DNA of 12,421 nucleotides, taken from the NCBI GenBank assembly GCA_035540935.1, contig DATLFS010000022.1, forward strand, positions 1-12,421, given 5' to 3'. Below are positions 4,024 to 11,625 of the stretch, piece by piece. The number at the start of each line of letters is the position of its first letter. Position 1 is the stretch's first letter. The position numbers and the translations under genes were made by a program. The stretch is from DATLFS01 sp035540935. Lineage in GTDB: Bacteria > Actinomycetota > CADDZG01 > WHSQ01. Under the pieces are notes generated by a model. That model was given only the letters and a program-made list of their open reading frames with translations. It was not told where the DNA came from and did not search any database.

Positions 4024-6723
4024 GTGGCCGCCCGGAAGAAGTCGCGTCGCAAGCTCCTCCTGCTCGACGGGTTCTCGCTCGCGTTCCGGGCCTTCTACGC
4101 GCTCCCGGAGGACCTGCAGACATCGGACGGGACCCACACGAACGCGGTCTACGGGTTCACGGCGATGCTCATCAAGCTGCTCCAGGAGCAGAAGCCGGAG
4201 CTGATCGCGTGCTGTCTCGACGCGGGTGCGCCGCTGCAGAGGACCGAGCAGTTCTCCGACTACAAGGCGAACCGGGGGGAGGCGCCGGAGCTCTTCTCCC
4301 CGCAGATGCCTTTGATCCTCGAGGTCCTGAAGGCGCTGCAGATCCCGATCTTCGCCCAGCCGGGTCACGAGGCGGACGATCTGATCTGTTACATCGCGCG
4401 GCGGGCCGCGGAGGAGGACGTCGACGTCAGGATCGTCACCGGGGACAGGGACTTCTTCCAGCTCGTCGACAACCGGATCCACGTCCTCTACAACCGGCGG
4501 GGGATCACCGACATCGTCGAGATGGATGCCAAGGCGGTAGAGGAGCGCTACGGCGTGCCGCCCTCGAAGTACGTCGATCTCAAGGCGCTCGAGGGCGATC
4601 CCTCGGACAACCTCCCCGGCGTGCCGGGTGTCGGTACGAAGACGGCCGCCAAGCTCATCCAGCGCTACGGCAGCGCGGAGGAGGTCGTGGCGCACGCCGC
4701 GGAACAGACGCCCAAACTGTCGAAGAACCTCGCGGAGCACGCCGATCAGGTAGCGATCAACAAGCAGCTCTCCGCCCTGGTCGAGGTCGAGATCGAGGGA
4801 CTCGACGTGGGGGCGCTCAGGATGGGGGGGTGGGACTTCGACGAGGTGCGCGAGCTGTTCATCTCGCTCGAGTTCCGCACCTTGCTCGAGCGCCTGATGT
4901 CGGATCTGCCCGACGCGGCGGAGGGTGAGGGCGAGGCCTTCGAGCTGCGGCTGCGCTCGGTCGTTATGCCGCCGGAGCTGAAAGAGCTGGCCGAGGACCT
5001 GCGCCGCGCCGCGTCCTTCGCCGTCGACGTCGTTCCCGCCGCGCCGCGCGGCGCGCCGCGCTCGCTCGCGTTCTCGTGGGGGAGCGGCGAGACCGCCTTC
5101 GTGCCGCTCGGCGCCGGCGGCGCTTCGGTTGAAGAGGCGCGCGTCGCGCTCGGACCGGTCCTCGCCGATCCCGGTGTGGCCAAGGTCGCGCACGGAGGCC
5201 GGGAGTTGCTGCTCACGCTGCGCGCCGCGGGGTTCGAGGTCGAGGGCTTCTCGCTCGACACCCATATCGGGTCTTACCTGCTCGATCCCGGCGCGCCGGG
5301 ATATCCGCTCGACGAGATCGCCCGCAAGTACACGGGCCGCGAGCTGAAGGCGGTCGACGGCGTCGAGCGTCCGGAGGAAGCGCAGGGGACGCTCGCTCTA
5401 GACGACGGCGCCGGCGAGGCGGAGGCGGAGGACGCATCGCTCCGCGCCCTTGCCGTCGCCGAGATCGCGGCCGCGCTCACGCCCGAGCTCGAGCGACTCG
5501 GCATGACCGATCTATACGAGCGCATCGAGCATCCGCTCATCCCCGTCCTCGCGGCGATGGAAGAGGCGGGGGTCCGGCTCGACCTCGACTACCTCGCGGA
5601 CATCGCGTCCGATCTCGACGCGCGTGTCGCCGCGCTGGAGGAGGAGTGCTACGACCTGGCCGGCGAGCGCCTGAACCTGGGATCGCCGCCGCAGCTGCGG
5701 GCTCTGCTGTACGACCGCCTCGGCCTCAAGACCACGCGGCGGACGAAGACGGGCTTGTCGACGGACCAGCGCGCGCTGCAGCAGCTCGTCGATCAGCATC
5801 CGTTCGTGCCGAAGCTGCTCGAATACCGCGAGCTGGCGAAGCTGAAGAACACCTACGTCGACGCGTTGCCTCCGCTCGTCGATCCGCGTGACGGGCGGCT
5901 CCACACGACGTACGACCAGACGGTCGCCGCGACGGGACGTCTCTCGTCGACGAACCCGAACCTGATGAACATCCCGATCCGTACCGACATCGGACGGACG
6001 ATCCGGCGCGCCTTCGTGCCGGAGGGAGGGCACGTTCTTCTTTCGGTCGACTACTCGCAGATCGAGCTGCGGGTGATGGCGCATCTCAGCGAAGACCCGA
6101 TCCTGCTCGAGGTGTTCCGGCGCGCCGACGACATCCACGCCGCGACCGCGGCGCGCATCTTCGCTAAAGACGCCGCGGAGCTCGACGTGCGCGAACGGTC
6201 GGTGGCGAAGATGGTGAACTACGGACTCGCGTACGGCATGGGCGCGCCGGGTCTCGCGGAGCGGTTGAACGTGCCGGTGGCAGAGGCCGAGGACATCATG
6301 GACGCGTACTTCGAGCAGTTCTCCGGCGTCAGCGAGTTCCTCGACCAGGTGGTCACGCAGGCGTACGCGGACGGCTTCACGACCACGATGTTCGGCCGGC
6401 GTCGCTACCTGCCGGAGCTCGGCAGCGGTAACCCCCGCGTGCGGTCGATAGGCGAGCGGCAGGCTCTGAACGCGCCGATCCAGGGATCGGCCGCCGACAT
6501 CATGAAGCTCGCGATGATCAACGTCGACCGCGCGCTGCGCGACGAGGGCCTTGGGACGCGCATGATCCTCACCGTCCACGACGAGCTCGTGTTCGAGGTG
6601 CCCGTCGACGAGCGCGAGGAGGCGCGGAAGCTCGTCGAGCGCGAGATGACCTCCGTCTGCGAGATGAAGGTCCCCCTCGCCGTCGACGGGTCGTTCGGCG
6701 AGACGTGGGCGGACGCGAAGTAG
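4024..6723 (+). CDS. polA: DNA polymerase I, proofreading domain degenerate
   Basis: An 899-residue family A polymerase for Okazaki fragment maturation and repair synthesis. The 5' nuclease (~10-300) keeps its acidic residues in LDGFS, LDAG (Asp66), HEADD, TGDRDFF and GDPSDN, followed by the helix-hairpin-helix GVPGVGTKTA. The central 3'-5' exonuclease fold (~310-500) is degraded: the DxE pair is Asp335-Val-Val337, and the region matching E. coli Asp424 (AHGGRELLL) lacks the Asp; only the AEDA Asp remains. The polymerase domain is complete: Asp676 in VDYSQIELR, O-helix Arg725, Lys729 and Tyr733, GRRRYLPEL, and Asp853 in TVHDELVFEV. Tyr733 replaces E. coli Phe762, as in T7 and mycobacterial enzymes. 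GTG is chosen because an in-frame stop lies at 4012 and the N terminus reaches the nuclease domain at the usual distance. It is divergent from the DtxR-like gene. Confidence 0.97.
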   Translation: MAARKKSRRKLLLLDGFSLAFRAFYALPEDLQTSDGTHTNAVYGFTAMLIKLLQEQKPELIACCLDAGAPLQRTEQFSDYKANRGEAPELFSPQMPLILEVLKALQIPIFAQPGHEADDLICYIARRAAEEDVDVRIVTGDRDFFQLVDNRIHVLYNRRGITDIVEMDAKAVEERYGVPPSKYVDLKALEGDPSDNLPGVPGVGTKTAAKLIQRYGSAEEVVAHAAEQTPKLSKNLAEHADQVAINKQLSALVEVEIEGLDVGALRMGGWDFDEVRELFISLEFRTLLERLMSDLPDAAEGEGEAFELRLRSVVMPPELKELAEDLRRAASFAVDVVPAAPRGAPRSLAFSWGSGETAFVPLGAGGASVEEARVALGPVLADPGVAKVAHGGRELLLTLRAAGFEVEGFSLDTHIGSYLLDPGAPGYPLDEIARKYTGRELKAVDGVERPEEAQGTLALDDGAGEAEAEDASLRALAVAEIAAALTPELERLGMTDLYERIEHPLIPVLAAMEEAGVRLDLDYLADIASDLDARVAALEEECYDLAGERLNLGSPPQLRALLYDRLGLKTTRRTKTGLSTDQRALQQLVDQHPFVPKLLEYRELAKLKNTYVDALPPLVDPRDGRLHTTYDQTVAATGRLSSTNPNLMNIPIRTDIGRTIRRAFVPEGGHVLLSVDYSQIELRVMAHLSEDPILLEVFRRADDIHAATAARIFAKDAAELDVRERSVAKMVNYGLAYGMGAPGLAERLNVPVAEAEDIMDAYFEQFSGVSEFLDQVVTQAYADGFTTTMFGRRRYLPELGSGNPRVRSIGERQALNAPIQGSAADIMKLAMINVDRALRDEGLGTRMILTVHDELVFEVPVDEREEARKLVEREMTSVCEMKVPLAVDGSFGETWADAK

Positions 6724-6724
6724 C

Positions 6725-6958
6725 TCAGGCGCCGGCGGAGACGCGGCTCGGGCGCGAGACGAGGTCGGCGAGGAGACGGTCGACCGTGCTCGCGACCTCG
6801 TCGACGGCCCGGTCGAACGCCTCCTGGTTGGCGCGCGACGGCTGCCGGTAGCCGCTGACCTTCCGGACGAACTGCAACGCGGCCGCTCGGATCTCTTCTT
6901 CCGAGACGGGCTCTTCAGGGTTTCGCAAGACCTTGATGCTTCGACACATGCCGCCCAT
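6725..6958 (-). CDS. DUF2277 family small protein
   Basis: A 77-residue protein that matches my memory of the DUF2277 family: MCRSIKVLRNPEEPVSEEEI near the N terminus, then AAALQFVRKVSGYRQPS and a helical C terminus (FDRAVDEVASTVDRLLADLV). The function of the family is unknown; it is soluble, with one conserved Cys right after the family's usual first Met. That Met is residue 4 here. I chose the ATG at 6958 because AGAGGT (6964-6969) sits 5 bases upstream of it, whereas the ATG at 6949 has only a poorly spaced GGGCGG. Its stop is one base from the facing polA stop, and it is divergent from rpsA across about 90 bases. A nucleic-acid or repair role cannot be inferred from position alone. Confidence 0.85.
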   Translation of the reverse strand: MGGMCRSIKVLRNPEEPVSEEEIRAAALQFVRKVSGYRQPSRANQEAFDRAVDEVASTVDRLLADLVSRPSRVSAGA

Positions 6959-6963
6959 GGTAG

Positions 6964-6969
6964 ACCTCT
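6964..6969 (-). promoter_or_regulatory. Ribosome binding site deciding the DUF2277 start
   Basis: AGAGGT on the minus strand, 5 bases before the ATG at 6958. It favours this ATG over the downstream one at 6949 that family members more often use. Confidence 0.5.
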
Positions 6970-6973
6970 GCGG

Positions 6974-7002
6974 TTGAGGCGCTCGTCCGGCGCCCGTATA
7001 CT
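6974..7002 (+). promoter_or_regulatory. rpsA promoter (-35 and -10)
   Basis: TTGAGG (6974-6979, 4 of 6 of TTGACA), a spacer of exactly 17 bases, then TATACT (6997-7002, 5 of 6 of TATAAT). This is the best housekeeping-sigma promoter in the window, as expected ahead of a highly expressed ribosomal protein gene. Transcription would start around 7008-7010, giving a leader of about 40 bases. The AT-rich patch is conspicuous in GC-rich surroundings. Confidence 0.75.
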
Positions 7003-7008
7003 TTTTCG

Positions 7009-7032
7009 GCTCCCGCCGGGGGCGAATTTTTT
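7009..7032 (+). promoter_or_regulatory. Hairpin plus T-run in the rpsA leader
   Basis: GCTCCC (7009-7014) pairs with GGGGGC (7018-7023), allowing one G-U pair, around a 3-base loop. GAA and six T residues (7027-7032) follow, 3 bases before the Shine-Dalgarno. The shape is that of an intrinsic terminator, but it lies almost at the predicted 5' end of the rpsA transcript. It could be an attenuator, a 5' stabilising stem, or, through its U-run, a landing site for S1 itself. It could also stop transcripts arriving from upstream on the plus strand, such as polA read-through. Confidence 0.45.
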
Positions 7033-7035
7033 GTC

Positions 7036-7041
7036 AGGAGG
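7036..7041 (+). promoter_or_regulatory. Strong ribosome binding site of rpsA
   Basis: AGGAGG, 7 bases before the TTG at 7049. It fixes the rare TTG as start and rules out longer readings of the same frame. Confidence 0.85.
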
Positions 7042-7048
7042 AATCCAT

Positions 7049-8560
7049 TTGAGCGACGAGCCGGGCGGCGCTGCCCAAGCGCCCCAGACGAACGAGGAAA
7101 CACTGCCGGACGGCCACGGCGGCACCATCACCCGCACCGCAGCGTCCACGTCGGGTGAGTCCTACGCGGGCGGCACGATCGTCGAGAACGACGTCGGCGA
7201 GTCGATGGAAGAGCTCATGGCCGCCATCGAAGAGACGATCAAGCCGTTCGACGAGGGCGACATCGTCGAGGGTCACGTGGTCAAGATCGAGAAGGACGAG
7301 GTTCTCCTCGACATCGGCTACAAGTCCGAAGGCGTCATCCCGGTCCGTGAGCTTTCCATCCGCAACGACGTCGATCCCTCCGAGGTCGTGTCGATCGGCG
7401 ACGACATCGAAGCTCTCGTCCTCCAGAAAGAGGACGCCGACGGCCGTCTCATCCTCTCGAAGAAGCGGGCGCAGTACGAGCGTGCGTGGGGCAAGATCGA
7501 GGCGATCAAGAACGCCGACGGCACCGTTACCGGCCCGGTGATCGAGGTCGTCAAGGGCGGCCTCATCCTCGACATCGGCCTGCGCGGCTTCCTCCCCGCG
7601 TCGCTGGTCGAGATGCGCCGGGTCCGCGACCTCCAGCCGTACGTCGGCAAAGAGCTGGAATGCCGCATCATCGAGCTCGACAAGAACCGCAACAACGTCG
7701 TGCTCTCCCGCCGCAAGTTCCTCGAGGAGTCGCAGGCGGAGCAGCGACACGAGTTCCTCACTTCACTGTCAAAGGGAGAGGTCCGGAAGGGCACCGTCTC
7801 CTCGATCGTCAACTTCGGCGCCTTCGTCGACCTCGGCGGGGTAGACGGCCTCGTCCACGTCTCCGAGCTGTCGTGGAAGCACGTCGACCACCCGAGTGAG
7901 GTCGTGGACGTCGGGCAGGAGGTCGAGGTCGAGGTGCTCGACGTCGATCTCGAGCGCGAGCGTGTGTCGCTCTCGCTCAAGGCGACGCAGGAAGACCCGT
8001 GGAGGCAGTTCGCCCGCGAGCACAACGTGGGCGACGTCATCGAAGGACGCGTGACCAAGCTCGTACCGTTCGGCGCCTTCGTCGAGCTCGACGAGGCGAT
8101 CGAGGGACTCGTCCACATCTCCGAGCTCGCCGAGCATCACGTGGAGAAGTCGGAAGACGAGCTGAGCGTCCACGACCGCCTCCCGGTCAAGATCATCGAC
8201 ATCGACCTCGACCGCCGGCGGATCAGCCTCTCGCGCAAGCAGGCGATGCGGGACGCCGCCGGCACCCCGCCGGAGGAGATGGAGCTCGAGGGAGCGCCGC
8301 GCGAAGCGGCGCCCGAGGCCGCGCCCGAGTCGCCGAGCGACGAGCTCGCGGTCGAGCCGGCGCCCCAGCCGGAGGACGCCACCCCCGAGGATTCGCCCTC
8401 CGAGGACGCGGCGCCCCAGGATGACTCTGCCGAGGACGTGACCGCCGAGGCCTCCGCGGACGAGCCGGAGGGGGCGGAGCCCGCGGACGAGCCGGCGGGC
8501 GAGGGCGATTCCCTCGAGTCGATCGTCAGCGAGCTGAAGCGCGAGCGCGGCCAGGCCTAG
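7049..8560 (+). CDS. rpsA: 30S ribosomal protein S1
   Basis: A 503-residue S1 protein, which binds mRNA leaders on the small ribosomal subunit. It has an acidic, flexible N-terminal ~65 residues, then four S1 (OB-fold) domains: ~68-138 (GDIVEGHVVKIEKDEVLLDI), ~157-222 (GPVIEVVKGGLILDIGLRGF), ~242-312 (GTVSSIVNFGAFVDLGGVDG) and ~328-399 (GRVTKLVPFGAFVELDEAIEG). Domains 3 and 4 carry the RNA-binding NFGAFV/PFGAFV pattern. Four domains rather than the six of E. coli is usual for actinobacteria. Residues ~400-487 form a long Glu/Asp/Pro/Ala tail ending in a short helix, SLESIVSELKRERGQA. It starts with TTG behind a strong Shine-Dalgarno; an earlier TTG in frame at 6974 is the -35 box. coaE follows 19 bases later, the actinobacterial order rpsA-coaE. 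Confidence 0.97.
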   Translation: MSDEPGGAAQAPQTNEETLPDGHGGTITRTAASTSGESYAGGTIVENDVGESMEELMAAIEETIKPFDEGDIVEGHVVKIEKDEVLLDIGYKSEGVIPVRELSIRNDVDPSEVVSIGDDIEALVLQKEDADGRLILSKKRAQYERAWGKIEAIKNADGTVTGPVIEVVKGGLILDIGLRGFLPASLVEMRRVRDLQPYVGKELECRIIELDKNRNNVVLSRRKFLEESQAEQRHEFLTSLSKGEVRKGTVSSIVNFGAFVDLGGVDGLVHVSELSWKHVDHPSEVVDVGQEVEVEVLDVDLERERVSLSLKATQEDPWRQFAREHNVGDVIEGRVTKLVPFGAFVELDEAIEGLVHISELAEHHVEKSEDELSVHDRLPVKIIDIDLDRRRISLSRKQAMRDAAGTPPEEMELEGAPREAAPEAAPESPSDELAVEPAPQPEDATPEDSPSEDAAPQDDSAEDVTAEASADEPEGAEPADEPAGEGDSLESIVSELKRERGQA

Positions 8561-8579
8561 ACCGCGAGGTCCCCGAACG

Positions 8580-9188
8580 ATGCTGATCGTCGGCGTGACC
8601 GGGGGGATAGGTAGCGGCAAGTCCACCTTTGCCGGGCTTCTGGCGCGCCGTGGTGCGCAGGTGATCGATGCCGATGCGCTCGGCCGCGCCGCTCTGGTTC
8701 CGGGAGCGCCCGCATGGCACTCCGTCGTCGACCAGTTCGGCGACGAGATCCTCGCGCCCGACATGGAGATCGATCGCCAACGCCTGGCTCAGGTCGTCTT
8801 CAGCGATCCGGACGCCCTCGCGGCGCTGAACGCGATCGTGCATCCGGTGATCTTCGCCCGCATCGCCGAGACGCTCGAGATGTTCGCCGGCACCGACGAG
8901 ATCGTGGTTATCGACGCCGCGTTGATCGTCGAGATGGGGCTGGCGTCGACGGTCGATGCGTTGGTGGTGGTGAACGCCTCGCGCGAGGTACGGCGGACGC
9001 GGTTGCTCCGGGACCGGGCCATGACGCTCGACGACGTGAACGCACGTATGACCGCGCAGGCGGACCTCGAAGAGCTCCTCGAGAGGGCCCACATCGTCGT
9101 GACGAACGACGGGTCGCTCGACGACCTCGAGCGCGAGGCGGAGAGGGTTTGGGAGGAGCTCGGGCGGCTGCGCGGGGCGGCCCCGTGA
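8580..9188 (+). CDS. coaE: Dephospho-CoA kinase
   Basis: A 202-residue P-loop kinase that phosphorylates the 3' hydroxyl of dephospho-CoA, the last step of coenzyme A synthesis. The Walker A motif GGIGSGKS is at residues 8-15, the substrate motif VIDADALGR follows (Asp30, Asp32), then the conserved NAIVHPVIF, and the lid region with RLLRDRAMT. The length is typical of single-domain bacterial CoaE; the C-terminal GrpB-like extension of mycobacterial CoaE is absent. The ATG has GAGG about 10 bases upstream (8566-8569). It lies 19 bases after rpsA, and its stop overlaps the next start by 4 bases (GTGA), so it is probably transcribed from the rpsA promoter. Confidence 0.96.
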   Translation: MLIVGVTGGIGSGKSTFAGLLARRGAQVIDADALGRAALVPGAPAWHSVVDQFGDEILAPDMEIDRQRLAQVVFSDPDALAALNAIVHPVIFARIAETLEMFAGTDEIVVIDAALIVEMGLASTVDALVVVNASREVRRTRLLRDRAMTLDDVNARMTAQADLEELLERAHIVVTNDGSLDDLEREAERVWEELGRLRGAAP

Positions 9189-9886
9189 TCGAGGTCGTGT
9201 TCTTCGACGCAGGCGACACGCTGCTCCGTCCTTTCCCCTCGTTCCAGGAGCTCTTCGCGACCACCTGCGGGCGCCGCGGTTTCGAGGTGGACGCGGAGGA
9301 CGTCCTCGCCGTGCGGACGCGTCTCGCGCCCCACCTCGTGGACCTCGCGGAGGCGACCGGGGTAGAGAGTCCGTCTCTCTCGCCGGAGGACTCCCGCATG
9401 TTCTGGACGTACCTCTACCGGCGCTTCCTCCAGGAGCTCGGCATCAACGACGAGCCGCTGGTAGCGGAGCTGTACGAGGTCTTCTCGAGCAGCGCGTCGT
9501 ACAAGCTCTTCGACGACGTCGTCCCCACGCTCAATGCTCTCTCCGAGCGGGGGATGCGCATCGGCTTGATCTCTAACTTCGAGGAATGGCTCCAGCGGAT
9601 GCTGGTCGAGATGGAGATCCATGAGCACTTCGACACGACGGTCATCTCGGGGCTCGAAGGGGTCGAGAAGCCGGACCCCAAGATCTATGAGGTCGCGGTC
9701 GAGCGCGCCGGCGTGGATCCCTCGCACGCGCTGCACGTGGGCGACTCTCCTGCTCTCGACGTCGAGCCGGCCACCGAGGTCGGGATGCGGGCCGTCCTGC
9801 TGGATCGCTTCGGCGCTTATCCCGGCCGGCACGAGCTCACCGTGCGGACGTTGGAGGAGTTGCCCCGCGTCATCGAGAAGTTGTGA
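9185..9886 (+). CDS. HAD superfamily hydrolase (HDHD3/REG-2-like), variant motif I
   Basis: A 233-residue HAD-fold protein, probably acting on a small phosphorylated molecule. Motif I reads FFDAGDTLL: the nucleophile is Asp8, but the residue two places on, usually the acid/base Asp, is Gly10, with an Asp at 11 instead. Motif II is LISNFEEW (Ser), motif III GVEKPDPKI (Lys), motif IV HVGDSPALDVEPA (two Asp). A helical cap (~18-100) between motifs I and II marks subfamily I. The SNF, GVEKPDP and HVGDS pattern resembles the HDHD3/REG-2-like group. The GTG start overlaps the coaE stop by 4 bases and gives a proper N terminus (MIEVVFFDAGDT), so translation is likely coupled to coaE. The substrate is unknown; a link to CoA metabolism is suggested by position only. 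A purely binding role is possible if the shifted Asp cannot replace the missing one. Confidence 0.88.
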   Translation: MIEVVFFDAGDTLLRPFPSFQELFATTCGRRGFEVDAEDVLAVRTRLAPHLVDLAEATGVESPSLSPEDSRMFWTYLYRRFLQELGINDEPLVAELYEVFSSSASYKLFDDVVPTLNALSERGMRIGLISNFEEWLQRMLVEMEIHEHFDTTVISGLEGVEKPDPKIYEVAVERAGVDPSHALHVGDSPALDVEPATEVGMRAVLLDRFGAYPGRHELTVRTLEELPRVIEKL

Positions 9887-9889
9887 GGC

Positions 9890-11620
9890 ATGTCATCGCC
9901 TGACGAAAGGCGCGCCGGTGAGCTCGGCGCCCTCTACCGGATCTCCTCGCTGGGGACGACCCGCGCCTCCGAATCGGAGATCGTCCAGGAGGCGGCCCGG
10001 CTGGCCGGCGAGGTCGTGGCGTGCGACCTGCCGCTCGTCCTGCTCTACGAGCCCGAGAACGGGCGCTTCCAGGTCTACGGATCGTACGGCGAGCGCGATC
10101 CGATCCCGGCGGGCGAGCCGAGCATCGTGCGGCGCGTCTTCCAGTCGTCGCGCGGCGAGATCGTCAACGACGTGTTCGCCGATCCCGACTCGAGCCCCAT
10201 GATCGCCGAGGCGATGGCGGCCAGGCAGGTCGCTGCCGTCCCGCTCGAGTCGGCGGCAGGGCCGATCGGTGTTCTCGCCGCGGTGAACTCCAAGCGCGGC
10301 GCCTTTGCCGACAACGACCTGCGGGTCCTGACGGTGCTGGCGGAGCGGACCGCGGTCGCGGTCGAGAACGCGCGGCTTCGGTCGACGCTTGCCCGTCAGA
10401 CCCAGGAGATAAAAGGGCTCCAACGGATCTCCAGGCTCCTGGCCGCCGCGGACACGGTGGATTACGCGATCGGCGAATCGGTGCGCATCGTCGCCGATCT
10501 GCTCGGCAGCAGGCGCATGGTGGTGTTGCTCTGCGACGAGGAAGAGGACGCGCTCGTCGCGCACCCTCCCGCCGTCGGGTTCACGGGCGAGGAGCTGGAC
10601 GACCTCAAGGTTTCACTCGCAGTCCCATCGCTGGCCGCCACCGCGTTCCGAACGGACACGGCGCTCATGTCGAACCACGCGCGGCGTGATGCCTGGGTCG
10701 GCAGTGAGCTGCAGGCCGTCATGGACGCTTCGACACTCCTTGCCGTCCCGCTTTCCTCGACCGCGCGGCCGCTGGGCGTACTGCTGGCGGCGGACGCGCG
10801 CCGCGGCCGGTTCGACGACAACGACCTGCGGTTCACGTCTCTCCTCGGTACACGCATCGGGAGCGTCATCGAGTCGAGCCGTGCGCGCGAACGGGAGCGA
10901 GCGCTACTGCAGCGCCTCCGTGAAGCGGACCGGACCAAGACCGAATTCGTTTCGATGCTGGCCCACGAGCTGAACGGTCCCATGACGACCATCGTCGGCT
11001 TCGGGAACGTGCTGCGGGACGAATGGGAGACGCTGCCCGAGGATCGCCGGACGAGGTTCCTCGACATCGTGTCGAAGGAGACCGACCGGCTATCTCGCTT
11101 GGTGCAGGACCTGCTGGATGTCTCGCGCATGGACGCGGGGACGCTCCGTTACGAGCTAGAGCCGATGACGCTCCCGGACCTCGTCGACAGCATCCTCACG
11201 GTGCATCCGTCGATCAAGGCGAACCATGCGATCGAGGTCGACGTCCCCGCCGACCTCCCGAAGGTCCTCGGCGACAAGGACCGCATCCGGCAGGTGTTCC
11301 TCAATCTCCTCACGAACGCCACGCGCTACAGCCCCGACGACACCACGATCGTGCTGCGTGCCGCCGAGGAGGGTGCCGCCGGGGAGCGATACGTGCGCGT
11401 GAGCGTGCAGGACGAGGGCATCGGGATATCCGCCGCCGATAGAGAACGGATCTTCTCTAAGTTCGTGATGCTTCCGAAGCCGTCGTGGGTGAAGAAGGGA
11501 ACGGGCCTCGGCCTGTTCATCACGAAGGGCATCGTCGAAGCGCACGGCGGCCGCATCTGGGTCGAGTCGGAGCCGGGGAAAGGCTCGACGTTCCATTTCA
11601 CGCTCCGCGTCGCGGATTGA
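9890..11620 (+). CDS. Soluble sensor histidine kinase with two GAF domains
   Basis: A 576-residue cytoplasmic kinase; no signal peptide or membrane segment is seen. Two GAF domains (~22-162 and ~178-335, each with a DNDLR(V/F) segment near the end) lead through a charged coiled coil (~335-355) to a HisKA domain with His359 in MLAHELNGPMTTI. The HATPase domain follows: N box FLNLLTNATRYSP (Asn472, Asn476), G1 DEGIG (508-512) and G2 GTGLGLF (537-543), with a closing GGRIWVESEPGKGSTF. It should autophosphorylate at His359 in response to a small ligand, redox state or light bound by a GAF domain; no heme or bilin ligand is obvious. The start ATG is 3 bases after the HAD gene. No response regulator is next to it within the window, so its partner is elsewhere or beyond the amidase. 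Confidence 0.93.
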   Translation: MSSPDERRAGELGALYRISSLGTTRASESEIVQEAARLAGEVVACDLPLVLLYEPENGRFQVYGSYGERDPIPAGEPSIVRRVFQSSRGEIVNDVFADPDSSPMIAEAMAARQVAAVPLESAAGPIGVLAAVNSKRGAFADNDLRVLTVLAERTAVAVENARLRSTLARQTQEIKGLQRISRLLAAADTVDYAIGESVRIVADLLGSRRMVVLLCDEEEDALVAHPPAVGFTGEELDDLKVSLAVPSLAATAFRTDTALMSNHARRDAWVGSELQAVMDASTLLAVPLSSTARPLGVLLAADARRGRFDDNDLRFTSLLGTRIGSVIESSRARERERALLQRLREADRTKTEFVSMLAHELNGPMTTIVGFGNVLRDEWETLPEDRRTRFLDIVSKETDRLSRLVQDLLDVSRMDAGTLRYELEPMTLPDLVDSILTVHPSIKANHAIEVDVPADLPKVLGDKDRIRQVFLNLLTNATRYSPDDTTIVLRAAEEGAAGERYVRVSVQDEGIGISAADRERIFSKFVMLPKPSWVKKGTGLGLFITKGIVEAHGGRIWVESEPGKGSTFHFTLRVAD

Positions 11621-11625
11621 CGGTG

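Noticed and set aside
2738..4123. Minus-strand open frame overlapping ferritin and the DtxR-family gene
   Set aside because: It is another frame of the same strand as the regulator and antisense to ferritin; its Arg/Pro-rich product matches nothing, while both real genes have complete family motifs.
6974..7048. Upstream extension of rpsA to the TTG at 6974
   Set aside because: That TTG is the -35 box of the promoter, so it cannot be in the transcript. The TTG at 7049 has a near-perfect Shine-Dalgarno.
5512..7149. Long minus-strand open frame across polA, DUF2277 and the rpsA start
   Set aside because: It would overlap the conserved polymerase domain and the rpsA promoter and start. The translation is low-complexity, rich in Arg, Val, His and Asp.
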